Shown here: piece by piece, positions 8,352-17,634 of the stretch | How the letters are laid out: every line of letters begins with the position of its first letter | Position numbering within the stretch: the first letter of the stretch is position 1 | Assembly: GCA_041603235.1 (NCBI GenBank) | Contig: JBFIES010000002.1 | Coordinates: 186,001 to 250,000 of the forward strand | Length of the DNA: 64,000 nt | Direction of reading: 5' to 3' | From: Panacagrimonas sp041603235 | Lineage (GTDB): Bacteria > Pseudomonadota > Gammaproteobacteria > Nevskiales > Nevskiaceae | Program-made: the position numbers and the translations under genes | The notes under the pieces: generated by a model | Seen by the model: the letters and a program-made list of their open reading frames with translations, nothing else | Told to the model about the DNA's origin: nothing | The model's database searches: none

Positions 8352-11033
8352 GTGAGCCACGGCGTGTCGGCTGAAGCCGGGCACCCTGTACCCGGTTCTG
8401 CCTGGGTCCTCACCGCCAACGAGCGGCTCGCGCGCATCCTTCGCGAGGAAGTCAATCTCCGCTTTTCCGGCAGTGGCGCTCAGGTGTGGGAAACGCCTCA
8501 GATTGCGCCTTTTTCGCGCTGGTGCATCAATCTCTGGTCATCCAGCTGGCCAACCGGACAGCTGCTGAGCGTGACCCAGGAACTGGTGCTCTGGCGCGAG
8601 GCGGTGGAGCGTGACGAGGCTGGTGCTGGCCTGCTCGCACCCATTGCCGCCGCACGCGAAGCCCGGCGCAGCGACCAACTGGTGCGCCGCTATGGCATTG
8701 CGCTACATGCCAGTGACCCGCGTGTCAGTCAGGAGGAGCATCAGGCTTTCTGCCGCTGGCGCAAGCACGTCAACCAGCGACTTTCCGAGAACGACTGGCT
8801 GACCGCTGCCGACATTCCATCCGAGTTGGCGAAAGCAATTGATGCGGGTGCGCTGGCGGTGCCCGCGCGCATCGAGTTGGTGGGTTTTCTGGAGCCTCTG
8901 CCGGCAGCCGAACAGGCCGTGCTGGACGCCCTGAACCGACGCGGCACTCAAGTTATCAAGCGAGGCCAGCCGGACGAGCCGCCGTCCAACATTCAGCGCA
9001 CGCTGCTCGCGGATGAGCAACAGCAATTACGCCATGTCGCGGTGCTCCTGCGCGACACGCTGTCGGCCTGTGCAGACCATCAGCAGATACCACCGCGAAT
9101 TGTCGTGGCTGTGCCTGATCTGGAAGGACGACGCGCCGCCTTGGACAGTGTGCTGCGCGAACTGCTCGCACCCTGGTCCTTGCGTGGTGATCGGGTCTTG
9201 CCCTGGCGGTGGGAGCGCGGGCCCAAGCTGACCCGGCAGGCGCAGCTCGATGTGATGCTGGCCATTCTTCAGTTGCGACTGACCGACAATGCCCCGGCCC
9301 TGATCAGCCGTGTGCTTCTCTCGTCCAGCCTCTGGACTGATCAGCAACGCATGCAGACCGCGCGCAGGGACTACGCGCTGCGTGACGAGGGCTTTCCGAA
9401 GCTGGCCTTGCGCAAAGTGGCCGAAGATCTTGATGCCGCTTTGGCTGATCGGTTCACACAATTAGCGACCGAACTTCAGGCTGCAGCTCCGCGAGCACTT
9501 CCCAGCCAATGGGCAGACCATTTTCGTCGATGCCTTGCGGCCATGGACTGGCCCGGATCACAGACGCTGGATTCTCTGTCCTACCAGGCTGTGCAGGCAG
9601 CACGTGACTTGCTGGAACGCCTGGGTACGCTCGATGCGCAGTTGGGCAAGGTGCCGCGCGCGAGTGCGCTGGACTGGTTGCGCGAACTTGCAGAATCAGT
9701 GAGTCAGGATGCGCGCGTCGAACATCAGCAGCCCATCCTGATCACGTCAATCGAAGACGCGGCAACCCTGCCCAGTGATCTTCTGATTGTGCTGGATGCC
9801 AACACTGCACAGATTCCCGCCAGAGTGCGACCACTGCCCTTGCTGCCGGTTCGCATGCTGCGCGAAGCCGGTGTGGCGCAGGCAAGTCCGGAACAATGGT
9901 TGCAACGCTGGCAGGGCTTGATTGCCGGGCTGATGTCCTCGTGCAAAGACATTCACATCTGCAGCGCGCAGGTCGATTCAAGCAATGCGCAGCTTCTGCC
10001 GTCGCTGCTCTTCGGCAGTCTGGAAGACTGGAGACCTGCGCTGCTCGAAGAGCGAATCGGCGCAATAGAAGCGTCGCTGTCTGATAGTGAGACGTGCTGC
10101 ATGACGCCAGAACATGATCCTGTGCCTGCAGTTGATGCGCTGGAACTGGGCGGGCTGCGGGCGCACAGCGGTCTGTTCAAGGATTGGTTTGAATCGCCAT
10201 TCTTTGCGTTTTGTCGCCACCGCCTGGGCATCACGGCATTGCCCGAAGTTCCGCGTGGTCTGGACAGTCGCGTACAGGGCAATCTGATTCATGCCGTGCT
10301 GGAAGATTTCTGGCGTCAGCCCGATAGCAGTGCTGCACTTGAAGCCCTGGGCGAAGACGGCGTCCGGACCCTGCTCGATCAGATTCTGGTCCGACAGGTT
10401 CAACGACTGATGCCGGATGTCGCCTTTGGCCCCGCGACGATTCGTCTGGAAACGGAGCGTTGCCGCTCGATTGTCCTGCAGTGGCTGTCACACGAGCGTA
10501 AGCGCCTCGATGCATTTGAGGTGGTTGGGCGCGAAGTGGAGGCGAATCCGGTCATTGCCGGGCTGCCGCTACGCCTGCGACTGGATCGCATCGACCGGAT
10601 TCGCACCTCGCTGGGCGAGCGCTGGCTGGTCATGGACTACAAGACCGGCCGCGAAGCCAACACACGGGGCTGGAAGGCTGAGCGCATGAGCGAGCCTCAG
10701 TTACCGCTGTATGCCAGTCACGCTGCCTTGCAGCTCGACGGCATGACGCAGGTCAACGGCATCTGCTTTGCACACCTGCGTGACGGCCATCCTGCGCTGG
10801 TGGCCATGACCGACTGGCGCAAGCGCTTGATCGAAGATCCGCCTGTCGATATGAGCGAGAACTGGCAATCGGATATCGAACGCTGGCAAAGACAACTTGA
10901 ACAGGCAGCGCGTGAATTTCTTCAGGGCGTGGCCTGGCATCACAGCGGGGTGAATGCGCGTTCTTTCAACGCGGATCTGTTGCTGCTGACGGCGCAGGAT
11001 CTGGCGGAAGAAGAATCTGGAGAGTCGCAGTGA
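8352..11033 (+). CDS. AddB-like PD-(D/E)XK nuclease ('probable DNA repair protein')
   Basis: An 893-aa protein of the AddB-like family that accompanies an AddA-type helicase in many beta- and gammaproteobacteria. The C-terminal nuclease carries the PD-(D/E)XK set: His 647 in GNLIHAVLEDFW, Asp 745 and Asp 748 in LDRIDRI, and D762-Y763-K764 in VMDYKTGR, followed by QLPLYA. The N-terminal half is a degenerate SF1 fold: where AddB of Bacillus has a P-loop the sequence reads TANERLARIL, so ATP binding looks lost. I see no four-cysteine iron-sulfur signature. The start is GTG at 8352 or GTG at 8364. Its stop overlaps the next gene's start (GTGA), so the two subunits are coupled. Expected role: nuclease/scaffold subunit in double-strand-break end resection for RecA. 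Confidence 0.85.
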   Translation: MSHGVSAEAGHPVPGSAWVLTANERLARILREEVNLRFSGSGAQVWETPQIAPFSRWCINLWSSSWPTGQLLSVTQELVLWREAVERDEAGAGLLAPIAAAREARRSDQLVRRYGIALHASDPRVSQEEHQAFCRWRKHVNQRLSENDWLTAADIPSELAKAIDAGALAVPARIELVGFLEPLPAAEQAVLDALNRRGTQVIKRGQPDEPPSNIQRTLLADEQQQLRHVAVLLRDTLSACADHQQIPPRIVVAVPDLEGRRAALDSVLRELLAPWSLRGDRVLPWRWERGPKLTRQAQLDVMLAILQLRLTDNAPALISRVLLSSSLWTDQQRMQTARRDYALRDEGFPKLALRKVAEDLDAALADRFTQLATELQAAAPRALPSQWADHFRRCLAAMDWPGSQTLDSLSYQAVQAARDLLERLGTLDAQLGKVPRASALDWLRELAESVSQDARVEHQQPILITSIEDAATLPSDLLIVLDANTAQIPARVRPLPLLPVRMLREAGVAQASPEQWLQRWQGLIAGLMSSCKDIHICSAQVDSSNAQLLPSLLFGSLEDWRPALLEERIGAIEASLSDSETCCMTPEHDPVPAVDALELGGLRAHSGLFKDWFESPFFAFCRHRLGITALPEVPRGLDSRVQGNLIHAVLEDFWRQPDSSAALEALGEDGVRTLLDQILVRQVQRLMPDVAFGPATIRLETERCRSIVLQWLSHERKRLDAFEVVGREVEANPVIAGLPLRLRLDRIDRIRTSLGERWLVMDYKTGREANTRGWKAERMSEPQLPLYASHAALQLDGMTQVNGICFAHLRDGHPALVAMTDWRKRLIEDPPVDMSENWQSDIERWQRQLEQAAREFLQGVAWHHSGVNARSFNADLLLLTAQDLAEEESGESQ

Positions 11034-14000
11034 ACGGCAAAGCACTGCCAGACGCGCAGGCGCGACTCGATGCGCTGTCGCTCGACGTGCACGCGCTGGT
11101 CATGGCGCCAGCGGGTTCAGGCAAGACCGGCTTGCTGGTGCATCGCATGCTGCGTGCACTCGCGGTAGTTGACGTGCCTGAAGAAGTCGTCGCTATCACC
11201 TTCACGCGTAAAGCGGCGGCGGAGGTCAGCACACGCGTGCTAGAAATCTTGCGCGACGCGGCGGTTGCTGTGGATGAGCCCGGCTCTGAACACGAACGTG
11301 CGCTGCTGATCAGCGCACGGGCGGTGCTGCAACGGGATCGTGAAAAGGACTGGCAGTTGCTGGCCCATCCGGCGCGCATCAATGCGCTGACCATTGACGC
11401 TTTCTGCGCGCAGCTGGGCGCACAACTGCCCCTGTTGTCTGGTCTGGGCGGCAGCATCGCGATCAGCGACGATGCTCGCAGCCTGTATCTGGATGCCATT
11501 ACGCGCCTGTTCGACGAGATCGAGGATGCCTCGGTTCCGCAGCAGGATCGCGATGCGCTTGCGCGCGTTCTGCGACTCAGCGGTAACCGGCTGGACAGAC
11601 TCATTGAACCCTTGTCGACCCTGCTGGCCAGTCGTGAGCAGTGGCTGTATGCCGCCGCTGCTCAGGACGAACAGGACTGGCGTCATAGGGATGCCCAGGC
11701 GCTGGAGTCGCTGGTAGGGCAGGTCATGCAGGAGTTCAACGACGTCATCGATGCACAGGAAAGAGAAAGCCTGATCAGCGCCTTTCGCGAAGCTGCTGCA
11801 CATGCCCCGGCGATGCAATGGGCGCGGGACCTCCAGCATTGGCCGCAAGACGATCAACACAGCTTGCAGAAGCTGGCTGCCAGTTTGCTCACAGGTGACG
11901 GCAAGCTTCGCAAGAAGGGCGGGATCAACAAGACTAGTGGATTTCCGCCCAAGTCTGCGTGCAAGGCGCAATTCCAGGCTTTTCTGGAAGGTCGTGAGGG
12001 CGACGATGAACTGGAGGCCAAGGCGCTGGCCATGTGTCAGGTGCCCGACCCGGAGCTGCCCGCTGACATGCACGAATTGCGCATGTGCTGGCTGCGCGTA
12101 TTGCGTCGCCTGGCTGCGCATCTGCGGGTGATATTTGCATCCGCCGGACAAGCGGATTTCGGTCAGTTGGCGCAATCCGCACTGCAGGCGCTGCGGCCTG
12201 AAGGCAGCTATGGCGACGCCTTGTTGCAGGCAGATCACCAGCTCCGTCATCTGCTGGTCGATGAGATGCAGGACACCAGCGAGACGCAACTTCGACTGAT
12301 CGAAAGCCTGACCGCGTCGTGGACGCCGGGCGATGGTCGTTCCCTGTTTCTGGTGGGTGATCCGCAGCAGTCCATCTACGCTTTCCGCAAGGCCGAGGTT
12401 CGCCTGTTTCTCAAATTGTGGGACCGTGCACAACTCGGCGAGCTGGTCTTGAGCCGGCTACGGCTGAGCGCGAATTTTCGCAGTGAACCGGCCGTTGTTG
12501 AATGGTTCAACACCGCGTTTGAACGCGTTTTTCCGGATCGTGCAGATGAGCAGCGCGGGGCGGTGGCCTTCACCTCCAGCGTTGCGCTACGTGCACCGAG
12601 CAACGACGAAAGCGGAGTGTCGGTTCATCTGTTCAGTCATCCCGGTGAAGAGGCCGTCGCCGCGGCGACGCGCGCCGCAAGTCTGGTCAGTGAGCAGGCG
12701 AGTGTGGTCGTTCTGGCACAGACCCGGCGAGCGCTGGAACCGGTCATCCGGGCTTTGCGGGCGCAGGGTCTGACGCCGCATTGCCAGGACATTGATCCAC
12801 TTGCTGCGCTGCCGGAAGTGCGCGATGTCATGGCCCTGGCACAGGCGCTGTGGCATCCACAGGATCGCCTGTCCTGGGCCGTGTTGCTGCGTGCGCCTTT
12901 TGTAGGGCTGTCCTGGTCACAGATGCTGCGCATCTCGGTGGGGCGGCACAAGAGCGCCTGGCCGGAACGCATTGCCGCCGCACTTGATGAGCAGCTTCTC
13001 GACGAAGATGGTCATCAGCGCCTGCTCCGGCTGATGAATGCGCTGCAGTCCACTGAGGCAACGAGTTCGATCCGCGAAGACCTTGCTCTCCGGTGCGAGA
13101 CGATCTGGCACGAGCTGGCGGGTCCGGCTTGTTGCAGTCGCGCTGCTCTGGATGATGTGCGGCAGGCCTTTCAGTGTTTGCGTGAAGAGACACGCGGAAG
13201 CGGCATCCGGGATATTGAAGGCCTCCGGCGAAAACTGGAAAAGCTCTACGCCGCACCACGCGCGGGGCAAGTCCAGCTGATGACCATCCACAAGGCCAAG
13301 GGCCTGGAGTTTGATCATGTTCTGCTGGTGGGGTGCAACGCGCGAACGCGCAGTGAGGAGCGGCCGGTCCTGCACTTCGGAGAACTGGGGCAAGCTCAGC
13401 TGCTGGTGCCGAAACCTGACGAAGCCTGGCCGGAAGATCACGCCGGTCACCGGGCCTTCAATTATTTGCATGCGCTGCATGTGGCTTCGCGACACAACGA
13501 GCGGCTTCGGGTGCTCTACGTGGCCATTACCCGCGCCAAACGCACTGCGGATTTGTTCCTGAGCGCAGAGCAGGACAAGGACGGCAACCCGCGTCTGCAT
13601 GCCCACTCCTTTGCCAGCCTGCTGCAGCCGATCATTGGCGAGACAATCACGAGGCAGTTTGCACAGTTGGCCCCTGCAGCCGCGACATCCGGCCTCAATG
13701 AGGCGCCGCCGATTGCGCCGCGTCTTCCACTGAATGTGCAGCTGCCGCAGGAGAGTGGCCTGTATCGTCCGCAGGAGGTGCGCACCCTGCGGCCCAGTGA
13801 AGCGGTATTGCGAGAGCAGGCAGCAGAAGATCAGCAGGGCGCTGATGACGGCAATCTCTACGCGCAGTTGCTGGGCACGCTCTACCACGAAGCCATGCAG
13901 CGCATTGCCGAAGAGGGCATGAATAAGTGGACGGACGCAGGCAGCTCCCGGCGCAAGGCCATGAGCGCAGGTCTGCGCCGACGAGGAATGCCCGAGCCGC

Positions 14001-14392
14001 AGGTCGACGGCGCGGTGGATCGGGTGATTGCCCTGCTACGCAGAACGCTCGATTCCCCTCATGGACAATGGTTGCTCAAGCCCAGGGCTTGGGCGCGATC
14101 GGAATATCCCCTGGCTGGCATGGACAATGGTCGCTGGATATCCGCCATCGTTGATCGCTGTTTTGAAGATGACGAGGGCGTGATCTGGGTGATTGATTAC
14201 AAGACCACCTCGGAGGCAGTGCCTGCAGAACAGGTCGAGACTTACGCTGAGAATGCGCGGCGTCAGTACCAGCCGCAGCTCGCGCGCTACGTGGACATGC
14301 TCGGCAAACTGAGAGCCGGAAAGACGGTTCGTGGTGCCTTGTATCTGGCGGAAACCGATCAACTGGTAGAGGTTGCGGCGACTACGAACTGA
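11030..14392 (+). CDS. AddA-like UvrD/Rep helicase-nuclease
   Basis: A 1120-aa SF1A helicase fused to a RecB-type nuclease. Motif I is APAGSGKT (26-33), motif II LLVDEMQDT (D411-E412), motif III LVGDPQQSIYAFRKAEV, motif V QLMTIHKAKGLEFDHV, and motif VI VLYVAITRAKR. The C-terminal nuclease has Asp 1042 and D1056-Y1057-K1058 in VIDYKTT, then Q-x-Y spacing in YQPQLARYV. This is the AddA layout, with a single motor plus nuclease, partnered with the overlapping upstream AddB-like gene. It unwinds and trims double-strand ends to load RecA. GTG start in a 4-base overlap. Its TGA abuts the zapE stop on the other strand (TGATCA), leaving no intergenic base. Confidence 0.92.
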   Translation: MNGKALPDAQARLDALSLDVHALVMAPAGSGKTGLLVHRMLRALAVVDVPEEVVAITFTRKAAAEVSTRVLEILRDAAVAVDEPGSEHERALLISARAVLQRDREKDWQLLAHPARINALTIDAFCAQLGAQLPLLSGLGGSIAISDDARSLYLDAITRLFDEIEDASVPQQDRDALARVLRLSGNRLDRLIEPLSTLLASREQWLYAAAAQDEQDWRHRDAQALESLVGQVMQEFNDVIDAQERESLISAFREAAAHAPAMQWARDLQHWPQDDQHSLQKLAASLLTGDGKLRKKGGINKTSGFPPKSACKAQFQAFLEGREGDDELEAKALAMCQVPDPELPADMHELRMCWLRVLRRLAAHLRVIFASAGQADFGQLAQSALQALRPEGSYGDALLQADHQLRHLLVDEMQDTSETQLRLIESLTASWTPGDGRSLFLVGDPQQSIYAFRKAEVRLFLKLWDRAQLGELVLSRLRLSANFRSEPAVVEWFNTAFERVFPDRADEQRGAVAFTSSVALRAPSNDESGVSVHLFSHPGEEAVAAATRAASLVSEQASVVVLAQTRRALEPVIRALRAQGLTPHCQDIDPLAALPEVRDVMALAQALWHPQDRLSWAVLLRAPFVGLSWSQMLRISVGRHKSAWPERIAAALDEQLLDEDGHQRLLRLMNALQSTEATSSIREDLALRCETIWHELAGPACCSRAALDDVRQAFQCLREETRGSGIRDIEGLRRKLEKLYAAPRAGQVQLMTIHKAKGLEFDHVLLVGCNARTRSEERPVLHFGELGQAQLLVPKPDEAWPEDHAGHRAFNYLHALHVASRHNERLRVLYVAITRAKRTADLFLSAEQDKDGNPRLHAHSFASLLQPIIGETITRQFAQLAPAAATSGLNEAPPIAPRLPLNVQLPQESGLYRPQEVRTLRPSEAVLREQAAEDQQGADDGNLYAQLLGTLYHEAMQRIAEEGMNKWTDAGSSRRKAMSAGLRRRGMPEPQVDGAVDRVIALLRRTLDSPHGQWLLKPRAWARSEYPLAGMDNGRWISAIVDRCFEDDEGVIWVIDYKTTSEAVPAEQVETYAENARRQYQPQLARYVDMLGKLRAGKTVRGALYLAETDQLVEVAATTN

Positions 14393-15484
14393 TCAGGGTT
14401 TGTGCGGCTGGGCCAGATATTCGTGCGTGTGCATCTCATGCAGACGTGACAGCGTTCGCTTGAACTCGAACGCAGATTTGCGACCCGTGTAGAGCTGATC
14501 GAGGGGCACTGCTGCGGCAATCAGCAGTTTCACGCCACGGTCGTAGAATTCGTCGACCATATTGACGAAGCGGCGCGCCGGGTCTTCCCTCTCTTCATTG
14601 AGTTCCGGCACCTTCGAGACAATGATGGTGTGATGCTCCAGCGCGAGCTCAATGTAGTCAGCCGCCGAACGCGGGCCATCACAGAGTTCGCTGAATTCAA
14701 ACCAGGCAATGCCATCGGCCAGATGCTTGACCTGCAGCGAGCGCCCCAGAATTTTCAGCTGAACATTGTGTGCGCCAGGTTCTGGCGCTATTTCCTGAAA
14801 GGCAGACTCGAGCTTTTCGTCCGCGTCATCGTCACTGGGAAAGTGATAGAGCGGGGCGCGGGTGAGGGCGCGCAAGCGGTAATCCGTGCCGCCATCGACG
14901 TTCAATACCAGAGTGTTGGACTTGAGCATATCGATGGCCGGAAGGAAATTGGCGCGCTGAAGGCCGTCCTTGTAGAGCACGTCCGGTGCACAGTTACTGG
15001 TCGCAACAAGGGTGACGCCGTGTTCAAAGAGTGCCTTGAAAAGGCGGCCCAGGATCATGGCATCTGCAATATCCGAGACGTGAAATTCGTCAAAGCAGAC
15101 CACGCGGACCTTGCGTGCCAGTGCATCGGCAACAAACTTCAGTGGATCCTGAACATCCGGATGCTTGCGCCGCCGTGCATGCACATCGAGCAGAAATCGA
15201 TGGAAATGGGTGCGCAGCTTGTAGGGCGTATCCAGGCTTTCGTAAAAAGCGTCCATCAGGTGGGTCTTGCCCCGGCCAACACCGCCCCACATGTACAGAC
15301 CCTTCACGGCGGGCCAGTCCCTTCGGCGGCTCACAAAACGCTTCTTCGGCGGGTTTGCACGCAACTGGTCGTGAATATTCTGCAATGCATCCACTGCGGC
15401 TGACTGTGCGCTGTCAGCCACGAATCCGGTTGACGCCAGATCGGCTTCATAGCGTTCGCGCGGTGACAGTTTGCCGCGACTCAT
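14393..15484 (-). CDS. zapE: ZapE (AFG1-like) cell-division ATPase
   Basis: A 363-aa AAA+ ATPase of the ZapE/AFG1 family. Walker A is GGVGRGKT (67-74) and Walker B is VVCFDEFHVSDIADA. Other family blocks visible are KSNTLVLNVDGGTDYRLRAL and VDEFYDRGVKLLIAAA. ZapE associates with FtsZ and destabilises Z-rings late in division and under low oxygen. The frame stays open far upstream through the neighbouring gene, but the true start is the ATG overlapping the acyltransferase stop (ATGA), which gives the usual N-terminus RERYEADL. It is in a two-gene unit with plsC and converges on addA with no spacer. Confidence 0.93.
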   Translation of the reverse strand: MSRGKLSPRERYEADLASTGFVADSAQSAAVDALQNIHDQLRANPPKKRFVSRRRDWPAVKGLYMWGGVGRGKTHLMDAFYESLDTPYKLRTHFHRFLLDVHARRRKHPDVQDPLKFVADALARKVRVVCFDEFHVSDIADAMILGRLFKALFEHGVTLVATSNCAPDVLYKDGLQRANFLPAIDMLKSNTLVLNVDGGTDYRLRALTRAPLYHFPSDDDADEKLESAFQEIAPEPGAHNVQLKILGRSLQVKHLADGIAWFEFSELCDGPRSAADYIELALEHHTIIVSKVPELNEEREDPARRFVNMVDEFYDRGVKLLIAAAVPLDQLYTGRKSAFEFKRTLSRLHEMHTHEYLAQPHKP

Positions 15485-16248
15485 GCGATTTCTCCGGCTT
15501 GCGCCACCAACGCCAGGTCTGGTTCGCCGCAGATTGGCGAAATCGCCGCGCGTGCGGCGTCGCTCAGCTGCGTTGCATCCTGGTTGACGGGAATAGCCGG
15601 ACACATCTCGATTTCGATCGGACTCCAGCGCGGCAGAATGCTGCCGGACCCGAAGAATCGTCTGGTTCCGCGAATGCAGACAGGGAGTACCTGGGCGCCG
15701 CCCTTGGCAGCGATCATGAACGCCCCTTTCTTGAAGGGCATCAGGCCGGGTTCGGCCACAAAGGTGCCCTCGGCAAAGATCGCCAGCGACTGCCCTTGCT
15801 GGACCCGACGGATCAGATCGCGCGTTTGGTTGGCGCCCTGACGCGGGGAACTGCGATTGACAAAGGTGACTCCCATGCGACGGATCACCAGCCCCACATA
15901 GGGCCAGCTCGCTGCGCCGTCTTGCACTACAAAAGTGAATCGTGCGGGCAGCGCAGAGGTCAGGACGACGCCGTCGATGTAACTGGCGTGATTGGAAACA
16001 GCGACGCAGACGCCGTCCGGTACGTTCTCCAGGCCTTTGATTCGCATGGGAATACCGATGCACAGCAGCGCAATGCGCACGCCGATGCGGCCGATGAACC
16101 GACGGATCGGCAAGGTCGGGCCGAGGATGACCAGAGGACACACAATGAGAAAAACCACGACCCCGAAGATGATCAGGGACACCAGGCCATAGAGTGTTTC
16201 GATGATGCGAAGGAACATGCTGAACTTGGAACGAAGCCGCTGGGACAT
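15481..16248 (-). CDS. 1-acyl-sn-glycerol-3-phosphate acyltransferase (PlsC family)
   Basis: A 255-aa lysophospholipid acyltransferase. A hydrophobic N-terminal segment (about residues 19-42) would anchor it in the inner membrane. The catalytic HX4D box is H87-A-S-Y-I-D92 in SNHASYIDG. Other blocks are VQDGAASWPYVGLVIRRMGV, the FAEGTF substrate motif, and FKKGAFMIA with VLPVCIRG. It acylates lysophosphatidate or a related lysolipid in membrane lipid synthesis. The genome may carry other PlsC paralogues, so the exact substrate is open. It is upstream of and coupled to zapE. Confidence 0.88.
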   Translation of the reverse strand: MSQRLRSKFSMFLRIIETLYGLVSLIIFGVVVFLIVCPLVILGPTLPIRRFIGRIGVRIALLCIGIPMRIKGLENVPDGVCVAVSNHASYIDGVVLTSALPARFTFVVQDGAASWPYVGLVIRRMGVTFVNRSSPRQGANQTRDLIRRVQQGQSLAIFAEGTFVAEPGLMPFKKGAFMIAAKGGAQVLPVCIRGTRRFFGSGSILPRWSPIEIEMCPAIPVNQDATQLSDAARAAISPICGEPDLALVAQAGEIA

Positions 16249-16264
16249 GCGGCGAGTCGAGCAT

Positions 16265-16451
16265 TATCCAATTTTGGCCGTGTCAGCGCCGAATCGGCTT
16301 GGCGTTCTGGGGCAATTGCAGTCTCTTGCCTGTGCTTTTCAGTCAGTAGCGATCAGTGCGGCGCGGGAGCCCCGGTACTGAGAATCAATAGTGGTGGCGC
16401 CGACGATTCGAGTATTAGTCGATGGGCAGTGAGCGTCTGTCTCGCGTTTAC
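16265..16451. other. Intergenic stretch, no gene seen
   Basis: About 190 bases upstream of the acyltransferase start and downstream of a possible tiny membrane-protein gene. I see no ORF with a credible ribosome-binding site and no clear hairpin. It presumably holds the promoter of the acyltransferase-zapE unit, but no strong consensus boxes stand out. Confidence 0.4.
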
Positions 16452-16547
16452 TCAGGCGTTTGGAATGCCGAAATACATGAGGACGCCGATGGCAGCACAA
16501 GCAATCAGGATGCGAAGGCTTTCGATGTAGGGGGCAATTCGGATCAT
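16452..16547 (-). CDS. Possible 31-aa single-span membrane protein
   Basis: A tiny frame reading ATG to TGA: MIRIAPYIESLRIL, then IACAAIGVLMYFG, then IPNA. It has an amphipathic, positively charged N-terminus followed by one hydrophobic segment of about 17 residues (IACAAIGVLMYFGIP), the shape of small inner-membrane proteins. A GAGTGAAG stretch just upstream is a weak Shine-Dalgarno candidate. It lies alone between the acyltransferase and the divergent dsbC-like genes. I do not recognise it and cannot exclude chance. Confidence 0.35.
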   Translation of the reverse strand: MIRIAPYIESLRILIACAAIGVLMYFGIPNA

Positions 16548-16709
16548 TTGCTTCACTCTGGGGGAACGGACTCTTTCTCTATGTGAGGAATTTATTACGG
16601 TGGTGGCGGTCTCAAGAAACGCCTGCCACTGGTCACCTTGACGACGCCATTAGTCTGCTGGCAGCACATGAAGCGAACAAGACAGCAATTCGGTCTCGTT
16701 GTGACAGGT

Positions 16710-16739
16710 TTCACAGCGAAGTCGTCCAAACCTTATAAA
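16710..16739 (+). promoter_or_regulatory. Candidate sigma-70 promoter of the dsbC-like pair
   Basis: TTCACA at 16710-16715 and TATAAA at 16734-16739 with an 18-base spacer, giving a start near 16746, about 40 bases before the ATG at 16785. TTCACA sits in GTGACAGGTTTCAC, which also contains an imperfect GTGA/TCAC dyad. Confidence 0.4.
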
Positions 16740-16784
16740 ACGAGGCCGTTACAATGCCCGGGCCTCCAAACTTCGGAAAATTTC

Positions 16785-17615
16785 ATGCGCAATAATTTGG
16801 CCCCGCTCATCATCGCCCTGGGTCTGGGTGCCTGTTCTCCGCAGATGCCCGAGTCACAGGGTGAAGATGCAGCCGCTGCAGACAAGAGGTCGCAGCCCGC
16901 GGTGAAAGTGGATTTGGCTGATTCCGAGCCGCTTGATGCAGATCAGCTCGCGGCGCTCCAGGCCAGCATTGCGGAGAACTTGCCGGGGGTTGCGATAGAC
17001 CATATTCGCTCAACACCGCTGCCGGGCATCTTCGAGATCCAGGCAGGCCTGAACTTCGGATACGTGTCAGCTGATGGCCGCTACCTGATCGAAGGCGATC
17101 TCAATGACCTGGAGTCTGGCGTGGCACTGACAGATGTACGCCGACGGGGTGTCCGACACGAAATGTTGGAAAGTGCGGGCGCGGGTCAATCCATCACCTA
17201 TGCGCCGAAAGAGCCTGCAAAGTACACCGTCACTGTTTTCACCGATATTGATTGCGGCTATTGCCGCAAGCTGCACGAGCACATCGCCGAGTACAACGAC
17301 GAAGGCATTGCCGTTCGCTACCTGTTCTTCCCTCGCTCTGGCCCGAACACGGAGTCCTTCTACAAGGCAGAGCAGGTGTGGTGTGCTGCGGATCAGCAGG
17401 CCGCACTGACCAAGGCCAAGCTCGGCGGTGGCTATAGCGGGAAGAAGGATTGCAGCAATCCTGTCATGCAGCATCTGCAGCTGGCAGCCGAACTGGGTAT
17501 TCGCGGAACGCCCGCTATTTTCCTGCCGGATGGCGAACTGATTCCCGGGTACCAAACGCCGGATCAGCTGGTAAAAATTCTGGAACAGCATCAGCTTGCC
17601 GCCGGGCCAGGTTGA
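16785..17615 (+). CDS. DsbC-like thiol:disulfide interchange lipoprotein
   Basis: A 276-aa DsbC/DsbG-family protein. The ATG chosen gives a lipoprotein signal (MRNNLAPLIIALGLGAC) with the lipidated Cys at residue 17; a longer in-frame start at 16638 would bury this signal. An N-terminal DsbC dimerisation domain (IFEIQAGLNFGYVSADGRYLIEGD) is followed by a thioredoxin fold with C157-G-Y-C160 in TDIDCGYCRKLH, a second Cys pair (WCAADQ ... KKDCSNP), and the cis-proline loop RGTPAIFLPDG. Family role: isomerising wrong disulfides, kept reduced by DsbD. Being a lipoprotein is unusual, since canonical DsbC is soluble. A paralogue follows 19 bases downstream. Confidence 0.87.
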   Translation: MRNNLAPLIIALGLGACSPQMPESQGEDAAAADKRSQPAVKVDLADSEPLDADQLAALQASIAENLPGVAIDHIRSTPLPGIFEIQAGLNFGYVSADGRYLIEGDLNDLESGVALTDVRRRGVRHEMLESAGAGQSITYAPKEPAKYTVTVFTDIDCGYCRKLHEHIAEYNDEGIAVRYLFFPRSGPNTESFYKAEQVWCAADQQAALTKAKLGGGYSGKKDCSNPVMQHLQLAAELGIRGTPAIFLPDGELIPGYQTPDQLVKILEQHQLAAGPG

Positions 17616-17634
17616 TCTGACCGTGCTGTATCCA

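Noticed and set aside
14630..15403. A 257-codon plus-strand frame within zapE
   Set aside because: It is antisense to a well-conserved ATPase with clear motifs and shows no family pattern of its own.
15485..16264. An open minus-strand frame continuing upstream of zapE for about 260 codons
   Set aside because: It lies fully inside the acyltransferase gene in another frame, and zapE has a good ATG overlapping that gene's stop.
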